Assembly: GCA_018389105.1 (NCBI GenBank)
Contig: JACATO010000612.1
Location: 654,501 to 718,500 of the forward strand
Source: Nautilus pompilius
Lineage: Eukaryota > Mollusca > Cephalopoda > Nautilida > Nautilidae
DNA: 64,000 nt
Direction: 5' to 3'
The notes beneath the pieces are model-generated. The model was not told where the DNA came from, did no database searches, and saw only the letters and a list, made by a program, of their open reading frames with translations. Shown here piece by piece: positions 49,201 to 60,628 of the stretch; position 1 is the stretch's first letter, and the number at the start of each line of letters is the position of its first letter. A program made the position numbers and the translations under genes.

Positions 49201-50759
49201 TTAAATATATAGATTCCATTACCAATAGATAAAATTTCAACATAAATAAATATAACAGAACAGAACATCTAAACTAGAAACTGAGAAATCAGGCTTTTTC
49301 ATGTAGGTACACATCTACACGCATAAAAGAATTAAGTTTAAAAATCTTTCAAAATAAATCAGATGTTTAAAACATCATTTGCTGAGCACAGCTTTGCATA
49401 CAATTGATTGCATGTATTTCAATGTTCACATGACTTAAAATGATCTGATTGTTTTAGCATCCATTTAGAACATACTTCCAATATCCATGCAGGAAATGAT
49501 CATGAAAAAAATTGACTGTACCAGTTACTAAAAAACTATTGTAGGACAAACATCACCAATATTAAACTAATCTTTATTAAGACAAGTAGTTAGTGACTAT
49601 TTCCAGCCAGAAATCAGTCCACACACACTTCATAATAAAAGGAATCAGCTCTTGTTTATATAACTAAAACTAATAAGATATAAACAAATAATATTTGCTA
49701 AGTGTCTTTATACCTCTTTTGTTTATCTAAAGCTATTAGTCACCAGAGAACTAGGTTTTACTAATGCATGGTTATAATCCTTGCACATTTTCTTTTTGGT
49801 TCTCTGTGAAATGGTAAAACTGTATCTGTTTCCAGCTACTATGACTTGATATCTGTATGCATTGCATAATATGTGAAATCTATAGCACTTACTTTGTGAT
49901 GAACATTTCATTTCTTAATATCATTATGCCATCAGTGTCCCTCATTAACAAGTAGAAAGACTCACTATTAACCCAAATTGTTTTTAAAGAAAACAAAAAA
50001 AACAATATTTTTAGTAGAAATTAAAGGTACAGAAATTTCGATTGATGGACATGAATGCTTAACAAAGAAAGATTTAACATTGATCAGCGACAAGAAATCT
50101 TTTTTAAAAACATGAAACTGGCTAAACTTGGCTTCTGTCTTCCCATCTTCCGAATAAAATATATGACTAGCAGGCTTAACAGATTTGGTTATAAAAATCC
50201 AAGCACTTCCTTCCACCTTGGTGGATGAACAGACAAGTACCTCACTAAACAGCTTCTGACTTCCTTATGTATCCAGAAGAATGCTGAAGCTGCAAAATGA
50301 GTTTTATTAAAATGGAAAAATGTAGGAAAACACTTGGGAACTGTTTGATAATAGCCATTACTTCAGAATCAAAAATGGTAGTCAAAAAAAGGCCTACAGC
50401 ATTTTATTTTTGTGTTTAGAAAGTGCATGTATGGGTCTATGGAATGTACATTATCAATTTTTGTAGAACTATACTCAGAGTTAATAATAAAATGGTTGAC
50501 AGAATTGTGGCTTTGATAATGGTAACTGTTTAATGCACTTAGAGCCCAAAGTAAAAAGCTGTCATTTTGTTTTCTTTTCACCTCGGATATGAAATTAAGT
50601 ATTCATGTGAAAGCTTTTTAGAGTACAATAAACAAGATTAAAGTGTAGTAATTTATGGTAAATGCAGTGAATGATATGTACAATGCATCTTTTGTTTTAC
50701 ATTTTTAAAAAAGTCAATAGCAATACAATGATTGGATCATCTCAAGAATATATTGGGTG
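49201..50759. other. Stretch with no gene recognised
   Basis: AT-rich. Open frames at 49723-49911, 49968-50216 and 50369-50581 (all minus) are short and without motif. Confidence 0.5.
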
Positions 50760-50769
50760 TTTCAAAAGT

Positions 50770-52200
50770 CAATAATAGGTATTCACGGACATCTAAGGGA
50801 TTTTTTCCAGGGTTTGGGGGCATACATACACTCTGCCAGTGATGAATTGGGCAAAAAATAAAGCCATCATTACACTATCACCATCCATGTTCCTATTTTC
50901 CCCTACCCCCCCCCTCTTGTGGACATCCATTAGTATGATTATTTTTCAGTAAACATTGCCTCACAGACTGGATATGTTAATGAGTATAAGTCTGAAGCAT
51001 CTTACACTAGTTTTGGACTAGGATACTCTTTATCTATTGTAAATTGAATTCCAGCAGCTGTTGGAAGAAGCTTAATTTCACAATGGTGTGTTGTTGACCT
51101 GTCCTTTGGAATAAGTATAAATCGATGCAGGCTCTACCACAGGTCTCACAGATGAAGTCACCAGGTGGACTGCTCACTAGAGAAGAGCTGGATAAACAAT
51201 TTCAATATCCGACAGTCTAACATTGATACAATATGCTCAACCTATAGAAATTTAACTCTATTAGTAATGCTTCAGTGCCCTTTTAAGGACTTCTGTGTTT
51301 GATATTTTACTGTGCCACATGATTCTGGTGATTGAGCAAAGACAGTGAAGATGGAATTGCTCAAGGTATTTGATATGTTTGCGATAAAGAGTCTGTCTAT
51401 GAACCATATAATTGTGTCATAAGCATGATGGCCCAGTAATCTGCGACCTTTTTGAGTTTTGTCCCATGTACAGACAAGAGGTAATGCTTGAGCTCTCTAA
51501 AAAAGCTGAACTCACTCTGGCAAGCTCGAGGATAATTTCATTATTAAGCAACATGTTCAGCCCTAAATTACTACCAAGGTAGAAAAATTCAGGCATGGCA
51601 TTGACTTGTATTCCATCAACAGTGACAGTGGACATGACAAGAATAATGATTGGACAGTTTGAAAAAGATCTCAGATTTCTTTAATGTAGATGATAAGACT
51701 GAAGTTCTTGAAGGTGTGTAAGAAATGATCAATAATTCCTTGGATGTCTTTGAGTGCAGCAAATAAGGTCATGAATGAGCATCTATAACTTTTGTCTGCT
51801 ATCTATGTGTATAAAAGAAAAATGCGGCACCGCTTAAGACAAGACTAAACAGGTAGTATCATGCAACCCTGCTTGAGACTACTGGTGGAAGCAAACAGTT
51901 GACTATCATCATCATTTTTCTAAACACAAGCCAATTGCCATCTTGGTGGAGCTGTATTATTTGCATTATCTTGGCAGAAAGCCTAAATTTTAGTAATAGC
52001 TTCCATAGCCTCCCCCCTTCTCTACTAAATTTTTCAGAAAGATGAATACTGCATGGGCCTGCAATTCTGCTCCTTGCACTTTTCCAGTATCTGGCAAGCA
52101 GTGAAAAATTATACCCACTTTGTTCATACCAGAATCTGCATTAACTTTCTGACAGGAATACCTCCACAATAATAAGAATAATCTGAGGATGATGAGTACT
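50770..52200 (-). pseudogene. LINE 3' half: reverse transcriptase plus C-terminal zinc finger, RTE-like
   Basis: Minus-strand reading, frame-corrected by eye: RYWKSARSRIAGP (about 52100-52060, equivalent to 'LQEKCREQNxP'), IMQIIQLHQDGNW (about 51975-51940), SSLKQGCMILPV (about 51880-51840). Then TVDGIQVNAMPEFFYLGSNL (about 51625-51565), LARVSSAF (about 51520), LYRKHIKYLEQFHLHCLCSI (about 51390-51330) and ISNTEVLKRAL (about 51300-51270). A terminal zinc finger FICETCGRACIDL lies at about 51165-51125. This is the order of the LINE proteins often annotated as 'craniofacial development protein 2-like' or 'endonuclease-reverse transcriptase'. The endonuclease and N-terminal parts are missing, as in a 5'-truncated insertion. 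The tail 50838-50938 recurs at 4.7 kb. Confidence 0.8.
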
Positions 52201-52600
52201 TAAGCACAACTAACATAAGCTATACCATAAATTTTATTAAAATGTAGATGGGGAAAAATTTTGCTGGAAAAATCCATTGAAGCCATTGAGCTACATCAGC
52301 TTTTTCAGCTCCATAATATATTGATGGCAACTAGTTGTAAAAGGGAATAAATACACTTTTGCTATACCCTGCATGTGTACTAATGATTATCTTTTTAACT
52401 GTCACTGTCTTACAAAGCATCTTGCCACATACCAAACCAAAACTATATTTATGTACATTTGTTTTTGATGAGTGTTGAGAGATCTTCTGAAAAGCTTATT
52501 TCACTTCAAACTACATGCTCCATTTTTTACCGTTTGTTAGTCTAGTCATCACTGCAATTTAAAACAAGTACCAGAAGGATTAATATGAAAATAGGTCCTT
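52201..52600. other. Gap with no gene recognised
   Basis: AT-rich sequence between LINE and Tc1. It may contain more of the LINE but no motif was read. Confidence 0.45.
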
Positions 52601-54039
52601 TACTTTGTCTCAATAAATTAGAATATTGTGTAAGAGTTCATTTTTTTCCATAATTTAATTCAAACAGTGAAACTTTCATATATTCTAGATTCATTATGCA
52701 TAAAGTGAAATATTTCAAGCCTTTTTGTTTTAATTTTGATGATTACAGTTTACAGCTCATGAAAATCAAAAATCCACTATCTCAAAATATTAGAATATTT
52801 CATAAGATCAATAAAAAAAATGGATTTATAATATATAAATGTCGAAATTCTGAAAAGTATTTATGCACTCAATACTTGGTCAGGGCTCCTTTTGCACAAA
52901 TCACTGCATGAATTCGGCGTGGCATAGAAGCGATCAGCCTGTGGCACTGCTGAGGTGTTATGGAAGCCCAGGTTGCTTTGATAGTGTCCTTCAGCTGGTC
53001 TGTATTGTTGGGTCTGGTGTCTCTTATCTTCCTCTTGACAGTACCCCATAGATTCTCTAAGGTGAATTTGCTGGCCAATCAAGCACAGTAATACCATGGT
53101 CAGAAAACCAGTTAAGTCTTGCTGGAAAAGGAAATCAGCATCTCCATAAAGCTTGTCAGTAGACGGAAGCATAAAGTGCTCCAAAATCTCCTGGTAGATG
53201 GCTACATTGACTTTTGACTTGATAAAATACAGTGGACCAACACCAACAGATGACATGGCATCCCAAATCATCACTGCCTGTGGAAACTTCACACTGGACT
53301 TCAAGCAACTTGGATTCTGTGCCTCTGCACTCTTCCTTCAGACTGTGGGACCTTTATTTTCTCCTTAGCCCAGGTAAGACGCTTCTGACGTTGTCTCTTG
53401 TTCAGGAGTAGCTTGACACTAGGAATGCGACACTTGTAGCCCATTTCCTGGACACGTCCGTGCATGGTGGCTCTTGATGCACTGACTCCAACCTCAGTCC
53501 ACTCCTTGTGAAGCTCCCCCAAGTTCTTGAATCGGCTTTGCTTGACAATCCTCTCAAGGCTGCGGTCATCCCTCTTGCTTGTGCACCTTTTCCTACCACA
53601 CTTTTCCCTTCCAGTCAACTTTCCATGAATATGCTTTGATACAGCACTCTACGAACAGCCAGCCCTTTCAGCAATGACCTTCTGTGGCTTACCCTCCTTG
53701 TGGAGGGTGTCAATGAGTCTTCTGGGCAACTGTCAAGTCAGCAATCTTCCCCATGATTGTGGTTGTGTACTGAACCAGACTGCGAGATTTGTGGTATTTA
53801 TACTGCATAAATAGTGATTTACTCCTACTCGAAATGGAATATTCTAATATTTTGAGATACGTTTTTTTTTCTGTTTTTCAGCTGAAGGCCATAATTATCA
53901 AAATTAAAATTAAAAAATGCTTGAAACATTTTAGTTTACATGTAATGAGTCTAGAATATATACAATTTTCACTTTCTTAAATAACTGACAAAAAATATTG
54001 AACTCTTCCACGATATTCTAATATTTTGATATGTACCTG

Positions 54040-54041
<2 letters not shown>
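52601..54041 (-). mobile_element. Tc1-like transposon of a family known from fishes, long inverted repeats, internally deleted
   Basis: The terminal repeats are about 210 bp long. The left one (52601-52815) has AAATTAGAATATT, TTCATATATTCTAGATTCAT and TCTCAAAATATTAGAATATT. The right one (53832-54041) carries the same blocks in inverse order. TA lies at both outer ends. The length is 1441 bp. The gene between them is described next. I recall this family, including its terminal AAATTAGAATAT repeats, from zebrafish and other teleosts and from lampreys, where horizontal transfer was proposed. Confidence 0.94.
52866..53755 (-). pseudogene. Tc1 transposase gene with loss of catalytic segments
   Basis: Start region MGKIADLT (53755, minus). 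Then KVIAERAGCS, SAVSKHIHGKLTGREKCGRK (about 53660-53600), SRATMHGRVQEMGYKCRIPS (about 53490-53430) and QRQRQKRLTWAKEK (about 53400-53360). After this the reading jumps to GPTVxRKSAEAQNPSCLKSS (about 53350-53295), so about 25 residues containing the first catalytic Asp (normally in FSDESKF) are gone. KFPQAVMIWDAMSSVGVGPL, KSKVNVAIYQEILEHFMLPS, DADFLFQQDL, a small deletion, the damaged 'SPDLNPIE' site (about 53065) and RRIHAVICAKGALTKY complete it. Apart from deletions the protein is well preserved, so this insertion is comparatively young. Confidence 0.92.

Positions 54042-54105
<64 letters not shown>
54042..54105. repeat. (AT)n(GT)n compound microsatellite abutting the Tc1 end
   Basis: About fifteen TA units pass into about fourteen GT units. 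The tract begins at the last base of the Tc1 target duplication, so the element probably inserted into, or seeded, an AT-repeat. Confidence 0.97.
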
Positions 54106-54106
<1 letters not shown>

Positions 54107-54369
54107 CTTTTACATTTTGAAACTGGTGCTGTTTCCAGTTTTTCCAGCTACTTGAAACATTCACTATTTTTGTTTTCTTGAATCCCTTTTACATAGCAAA
54201 CTGCATGAAAAGATTTCTCAAGAATTTTAAAACATACTGTTTCCTATGCTAAATGTACGTTATATGTGTAAAAAATATATATAATGCATGGGAAAGGCAG
54301 GGGTAAAAATGTATGCCAAAATATATTTCATACATTTTAGCATGTTTAAAACTAAACTTCTACAATATC

Positions 54370-54755
54370 TAGTAGATGCTGACTTTCATTCTTCAACATT
54401 GATAGTTTTAGCTGACACATTGATGTAAGTTTTCTTAGGTTCACTCTTTGTTGCATATCTTCCTATAGCCTTTCAATTTAGGTTAGATTTGGAGACTGTG
54501 TAGACAGACTATTTCATCACTGTCATCTTTTTTCTTTATGAAAAACTTCAGATAGTTTGAAATAAGCTTCAGACCATTGCCTTGCTGGAAAATGCAGTGT
54601 CCTGCCATAATAACTTGGAAAAACCATAAATGAATGTATCTGACTGAAATTTGCATATCTGTTGTATGATTATGTCTTCATGGATATTTAGATGGGCAGA
54701 TAGATAACCAGTGTATGCCTATGTTGAAAATAAGAAGATTTACAATATTTCCTAG
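54370..54755 (-). pseudogene. Tc1 transposase C-terminal fragment
   Basis: Minus strand: GHCIFQQGNGLKLISNYLKF (about 54608-54550), equivalent to the FQQDNDPKHTS block with the catalytic Asp changed to Gly. Then KKKDDSDE, SPNLTxIERL (about 54490-54465, the third catalytic site) and MQQRVNLRKLTSMCQLK (about 54455-54405). Upstream of it (higher coordinates) the similarity ends at about 54755, where another Tc1 begins in the opposite direction. Confidence 0.68.
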
Positions 54756-54764
54756 TTTACCCAA

Positions 54765-55490
54765 GGTTTTGTTATAGGCCATTCAGAGTTTGGCCACAGT
54801 CAGATTGCCAAAGATCTCAACATTTCTTATAGATATATCACCATTATTACTGTGAGGTTCATTGAAACAAGTGTCATTGCTATGGCAAAGCAACTTGGAA
54901 GGCCAGCAGTGACATCACAATAAGAACATGCTTTTACTTGACATTTTCTGCACTCACCATAGAGATTCACTTGCTGACATGAGCCAAACAACATTTCAGC
55001 ATTTCCACCAAATTGGCTACAAAGTGTGTAAGAAACCCTTTTGTCTAGCAGGAATAAATGTTTAAAAGGTTCGGTCAGAGAACATGTCTAATCAAAAGAC
55101 CCTTGAGTATCAGTGGCAGTGTGCACTCTTCTCTAATGAACCCAGCTTTATAAATTCAAATCTTGTGGTTGTCTATACTTGGGTTTGTAGAAGACCTAAC
55201 AAAGGTAATCAACTCAATGTCTTAAGCCAGCAGTCATTTTATAAACTACAGTTTGTCTGGTAGGATAGAAAGACAAAACTGGTATTTGTCAAAGGTTGTT
55301 TTTATTTGGCTGAGTACACTGCCATTTTAAAGATATCTCTACTCTTGTACTGGCAAGGCATATTGAGATTTGATGCCTATATTCTCCAGGAGGATGCCAC
55401 TACATGCAACACCTTTCTTGTGACCATACTCTGGAAGAGGGCTAATGGTATTCATTGTCTTTACTGGGTGTCCAGATATTTTTGTACTTA
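54765..55490 (+). pseudogene. Tc1 transposase relic, head-to-head with the preceding fragment
   Basis: Plus strand: GHSQIAKDLNIS (about 54798-54835, helix-turn-helix of the paired-like domain), AKQLGRPAVTSQ (about 54880-54915), then RVCALF-like residues. The first catalytic block reads WQCALFSNEPSF (about 55112-55150, equivalent to VLFSDESKF). VYTWVCRRPNKG (about 55170-55205) and YILQEDATTC (about 55380-55410) follow; the latter is the second catalytic region. It ends near GIHCLYWVSRY, just before the SPDLNP site. The terminal CTGGGTGTCCAGATATTTTT (55463) also resembles a Tc1 terminal repeat (CAGTGGGTGTCCA type), so the element may have been truncated there or another one starts. Confidence 0.66.
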
Positions 55491-56759
55491 GGCATCTGTA
55501 GGAGCATCTGGATCATTATCTAAGAGTAAGCCACCCACTCCTGCCAGTATGAAGAAATTACAGGGAATTTTGTGTTTAAAAACGTGGACCATTCAAGTAT
55601 TAACATAAATAATTCCACTCTATTACTTGTCCTTATTTGCTCTTTTTTTTGCCCAACAAAACACATGGTAGTAGTAACAGGTAGATAAATGATTATGGCA
55701 GATCCCAAACATTTGTGTTAATTGTAATATTTTTCTTGTTAGTATGTTCTTGTATTGTATAGTTTCTCCATTATTCCTTCTGTCAATTCTAGTTGATGCT
55801 CCTTATGAAAGCATATGAACCCAGGTAGAACCTTTTGATTACCACTGTTAAGTGGGCACACACTACATCAAACTCTTCTTCAAGCTGCTCCCAGATCCAA
55901 GTTATAACATTTAATGAATAGGAGAGATCCTTTTAATTTTCACTACTCCATAAAGCTTTATTGCATAATTATGAAGACTTTTTTTTGCATACTGTTTTGA
56001 AACTAATCATTTTGTTATATTTTTATTATTGCAATATGTCTTTGTAGTTACTTTTCGATGTAATCTATCTCTTAATGTTTATGGATTAATAAGACTACTG
56101 CAGCTTTTAGGAAACCTGAGTAGCAGTTTTCCTATATTTTTCTCTTTATTTTTGTCTGTTTACTACTTGTCTATTTTGGATAATCATCTCTGATCTTATT
56201 AATTATACTTTTAGTTGCTCTAAGATGTGCAATGTATATTGTGGACTTCAAAACTATTGTGTAATTTCACATCACTGAGCTTTCATTTTGGACATAAATA
56301 AACCACACTATAATCACTTAGCCATAGCTCTTACAGATGGAAATTACTTACATGCATTTATTTAATTACAGTACACTTAGTGTATGAATCATCTTTTCAG
56401 TTATATTCAAATATATTCAAATTTCAAGATTTTTTTGAATATTTATTTGACAGCAATTTCTGTACTGCCTTAAACAAAACAAATTTTCCTATGAAAGTGA
56501 GTATATTTACAGCATTTATTTTCTTATTGTATTTGTTATACGTAAAACATCAGGTGACAAACACTTGATGGGCAGCTTGTAAACACATTTCAGCAGCCAG
56601 TTTTGATCACTCAAAGTTGTTAAATACTTTTTTGATTTATTGTATTTTGCCAAGATGGCACAATTAGAAGTGGGGATTTCTTGTTTTACAATGCTCTCTA
56701 CACATTTTCAGTGTTTATAGTAAATGAAGTCGTGGTTTAAATATTTCTTTTAAAATTAT
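55491..56759. other. Stretch with no gene recognised
   Basis: AT-rich, nothing named. Open frames (55520-55708 minus, 56380-56568 plus) are without motif. Confidence 0.5.
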
Positions 56760-57500
56760 CTACATCTTATCAGATAATCACCGCAACTAATCAGTACACT
56801 GAGGGGATTTTTTGTTTCTTATCTAATCATTGCAGATGGCATAAAAGGGATGAGACTGTTATGAAGACAAATAATGAGTGTCAATAGTTAAATGGAACTT
56901 TTCTCAAAGAATATTGTGTAAAAAGGAAAGGAATCTAATTTTATTTTTTTTTAAAGAACCTTCTTAATTATTTAGCAAGAACCTGAAAGTAGATAACTTT
57001 AGTGCAACAGTTCTGAATGGGTTTCATTAAGTGCACTAAATCCCAAAAAAAAAGTTAGATTGTGACTCAATTCATTGATTAAGTTTAGCAATTGTGTTAA
57101 CCTACTACAAAGAAAAATGCTACGGAATTAATCAAGGTGCGTTTTCCTGACTTGAAGATCATCTGTTTAAGTTATTTCTCTCCTGATTTTTCACAAAGTA
57201 AAAAGAAGAAAAAATCTGTATTGATCATTAACTCCTTGCTAATCTGTGAGGGATTTGTGAGGTATAGCTGATCAGGGCTTAGAGGGAATAAACAGAACAA
57301 TAAATGCAGGCGTTTCACATATAAATTAAAATACAGTGTCACTCTGTAATGAAATATAATTGTTTTTCATACCCTGATTAACCTTTGTGTTTATTGCTTA
57401 TTATTTAAAATAAATGTTGCTTTTATTTACTTGTAGTAGTTTGACAGGCTATGACTTTGAGTTTTAGTCATTTCGTGAAATCACTAGCCAGTCTTTTTTT
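56760..57500. other. Possible conserved non-coding block
   Basis: Sub-segments at 56790-56900 and 57120-57480 are of balanced composition, for example TATAGCTGATCAGGGCTTAG. They hold ATTAACCTTTG and TTGATCATTAACTC motifs that could bind homeodomain or nuclear factors. No coding signal. Inference from texture only. Confidence 0.3.
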
Positions 57501-58189
57501 AGAAAATGGTCGATGTCACAGATTGACTGTAGCTTAAGTTAATATGTACCTTTATGTATGGGTGTTCTGAAATGCAGATAAACTGGTTGTTAGTATCAAA
57601 CAACAGACTGTTGGATGGAACCACCTTATTGGTAAAGATATCTAAGTTGAATGCTGCAAGATATCTCACACGTTAATTCCATGACTTTATTTTTCCAGCA
57701 GAATAATCTGATGTGATGTATCACAAGGCTTGCTTGGGTTTATCATGAAATTCAGTAATTTGCATCAACATTTCAGCATGTACTAAATGACACAAAAAAC
57801 ACACACACACTCATACCCCTCTCCTCTCTCCAGAATAATCTGAGGAGGTCATGATCAGTTAGCTCAGAGCTCCCATTCCACAGAACCTTTGTGCCTTGGA
57901 ACATACTGAGTAGGAGTGTGCTTATCTACTGAAGTCTGGTGAATTGCCATAGCTTTAAAACATATGTAATTCTAAGCATTATTTAGTTATCCTTTTTGGG
58001 TTTTCATTTTTTGTTTAAATTATAATTTTAATACAGTTGCATTAGGCAGGTTTCTTTAGACATTTTCTCCTATTTTAGGTTCTACTTGTGTCACAGAACA
58101 TATTTTTTAAACATCTACCCAAAATGTTCAAGGCATTCTATTTGGAGTAGAGCATCTTCGCATGTTTTTATAGAGTTATCACTGTACTC
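57501..58189. other. Gap with no gene recognised
   Basis: AT-rich, a short (CA)n run at 57795-57812. Confidence 0.5.
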
Positions 58190-59250
58190 TTCTACTTCCT
58201 TTTTATCAGGATTTTTACTACCTTTTCTGTGGATTTATGTGCTTCTTTTAGATCATCTAGTTTAATACCATTATCTGTGCATAGTTTGTTTTTATTAAAG
58301 TTGGCATATTCCATAGCAGACACTGGACCCACATTTGCATCTTCCATCACAGGTTCTAAATCTTTATCTTTTTCCACCATGTCATCATTTATGTTATGTG
58401 GTTCAAAACCAGAGCACTCTCTTATAGCCTTGGCTAGCCAGTTAATATTATTGAGAATCATAATTGATATCATCAACTCTGCCAGTGAAACTGCTTTAAT
58501 TATTTGTGCCACCAATGACAACAAAAGCAACTTTTCATACTTCACTTTCATGCAATAGGTAACACCTTAATCAAGGAGTTGCATCATGCATGTAGTGTTG
58601 CTTTTTAGAAAACAATCTTCACATCTGACAATTCAATGCATGGATGGCAAGTAGCATTGTCAAGGAAAAGGAGAACTTTTTGTTTTGTTGTTTTAATTTT
58701 ATTGTTTAAAATGTGAAGACAATCTTCTATGAGGGTTGAACAAGCTCTCTTGTTTGGCCACAACACAGGTAGTTGTTTATAAGTCAAGATTCTTAAAATA
58801 TCTTGGCTTCTATGATTTTTCTATTTCACTCACCAATGATGCAGCATAATAGCTAAGTGAACCGCACTTTTAACTTTTCAGAGCCTAGCGATTTGGTGGT
58901 CAAGGTTCTAAAAAATAAACCAATCTCTTCACAGTTGAAGATGTCATTTGGAGAATTTTCTTGAGTCATATTGGCTAACTTTCACTTGTGACTTGATAAT
59001 TGGCTCCAAAACAGGCAGGTTCCTTGAATGTGTATCCACAAACCTTTTCCCACACCAAATGTTTTATATCTATGTTTTCAGTTTTCCTATAAGCTGCCCA
59101 GCATTCTTTCATTCTAATCTTTTTTTCAGACTGATCACTCAATAACTTCAATTTTTCAAAATTTTTTTTTTACAGAGTATTAAATGTGTTTGATGAACTT
59201 TTACTTGCCAAGTTTACACACTCTGTACTGTGATATGGCTGACAGGTGAC
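58190..59250 (-). pseudogene. Second Tigger/pogo (TIGD/jerky-like) transposase relic
   Basis: Minus strand, with frame changes: KKIRMKECWAAYRK and KHLVWEK (about 59130-59060, end of DNA-binding half). Then NDIFNCEEIGLFF (about 58950-58910, equivalent to DIFNxDETGLF with the catalytic Asp region altered) and GSEKLKV (about 58880). Then TYKQLPVLWPNKRACSTLIE (about 58785-58725), KVLLFLDNATCHPCIELSDV (about 58675-58615, second catalytic Asp kept) and KVKYEKLLLLSLVAQ (about 58545-58500). ILNNINWLAKAIREC (about 58465-58420) and an acidic C-terminus end at 58192. The nearest relatives I know are TIGD4/TIGD6-like proteins, so this lineage differs from the 2.4-kb Tigger. The PNTTSxLQP segment is deleted or unreadable. 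No terminal repeats found. Confidence 0.78.
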
Positions 59251-59712
59251 CTTCACTAAAAAGAGAGATTATTTAGCTACATGGTACTGCACAAAGAAAA
59301 GAAAATACCACTGGAAAAAATTCCATATTTGTAACATTACAGATCAACTACTGTGCATAGTTAGCAATACTTCTAAAGTATCTGCTTCTGTGTTAAATGG
59401 TTTATGCTATACAGAGGTAAAAATATATGCCAACCCATAGTTTATTTGCCAGGACACACATTTTGCATATAAGGCAAGTTTCCATCTTATACAGTTTTCA
59501 CTATATATATACTAGTCATAAATTTGTCATAGGATCAATTAAGTACCTACACCTGTGTAGAAAAACATTTTTATTTCAGCCAAATCAGAGCAATCAGTCT
59601 TTTGATTGAGCATGTTTCTGAAATGTTTTATTCTTGCTTTTGTTGTTTTTCTTTTTCTTGTTTTCGTTTTTTTTTTCACTTATGTACCAGGTGGCAGTAA
59701 AGTTACTTCCTG
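59251..59712. other. Gap with no gene recognised
   Basis: AT-rich. It may hold the left flank of the outer element described next. Confidence 0.45.
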
Positions 59713-59864
59713 CAATTGATTACTTATAATTCCCAAACTGCAATGCTTAAGTTAACAGAAGTATGAGACCATACAAAGGGAAACATGGGAAATTTTGCCA
59801 CTGGGAGGCACTGCTAACGTCATAGGATGTCAATTATTAAACAACCATATCAATTTTAAAAGTA

Positions 59865-60628
59865 CAGGCAGTCCCCGGGTTACAAACAAGTTCCGTTCTT
59901 ACGACGGTCTCTAAGTCGAATTTGTATGTAAGTCGGAACCCATACGTATGGTTTGTACTTAGTGTCTGTTTGTCTAATAGTATATATATACACTTAAACA
60001 CTTTAAACACACTCTGCTTCTCCTTGCAATTTGATGTTATGCAAATTTGCCCTCACCATGACTAGCAACAAATTCCTCTTCACTTTCACTAGATGTACTA
60101 GTATGTGCAGCTTTCAAATCATTGAAAAGGCTTCTTAGCCTTTTCTTGCACTAAAGCAAGGCTAATCGGTATATTTCACTGATTTTGGTCCTCCAGCCAT
60201 ATCACTAAAAGCTTTTCCATTTCAATAATCAACCCACTGCATTGCTTCATGATTATTGTTGCTTTTATTGAGGCAGAACCTTAACATGTTCCATTATCTG
60301 CACTTTGTCATTCAAAATGGTCCCGATCATTGACCGAATGTAGCCTAACGCCTTGCCAATGTTTGTTGGAATTTCACCCCTTTCAGAATGCTTTATAATG
60401 TCAACTTTATCCTCCATTGTTTTTCTCTTATTTGATGCATCACCAGCACTTGCATCAGATTTTCATTTTGGAGCCATGATAGGGATTTGCACATTATCAG
60501 AAATTGAATATGAATTCACATGAACGACTTCTTATCAAGTACAAGATCTGAAATAATAGACTTTATAGCAGTCTGTTCGTATGTATGGAACATCATAAGC
60601 TGGACGTTCATAATCTGGGGACCGCCTG
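59865..60628 (-). mobile_element. Tigger deletion derivative keeping only the DNA-binding half
   Basis: The left end CAGGCAGTCCCCGGGTTACA and the reverse complement of the right end CAGGCGGTCCCCAGATTATG are typical Tigger termini, with TA outside both (59863-59864, 60629-60630). The gene inside (60477 down to about 60060) stops where the DDE domain should begin. At 764 bp it is about one third of a full Tigger. It inserted into the element at 59713-61009. Confidence 0.92.
60060..60477 (-). pseudogene. Tigger transposase N-terminal (HTH + CENP-B) region
   Basis: From a Met at 60477: MAPKxKSDASAGDASNKRKT, MEDKVDIIKHSERGEIPTNI, GKALGYIRSMIGTILNDKVQ and IMEHVK (the pogo helix-turn-helix with an intact RGExPTNIGxALG pattern). 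Then, after stops, LKWKSF, YGWRTKISEI and SLFNDLKAAH, ESEEEFVASHG (CENP-B-type domain end, about 60075). One stop sits at codon 5 and others follow, so translation would need readthrough or a downstream start. No DDE residues are present. Confidence 0.87.

Noticed and set aside
53301..53618. A 105-codon open frame rich in Lys/Arg that could look like a small host DNA-binding protein
   Set aside because: It is the linker and DNA-binding part of the Tc1 transposase between recognisable terminal repeats.
55463..55491. CTGGGTGTCCAGATATTTTTGT as a definite Tc1 terminal repeat
   Set aside because: It also fits the coding frame of the plus-strand Tc1 relic and no partner end was found, so it is mentioned only as a possibility.
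58229..58558. Plus-strand open frame of 109 codons
   Set aside because: It is the complement of the TIGD-like C-terminal reading on the minus strand, which matches a known family order.
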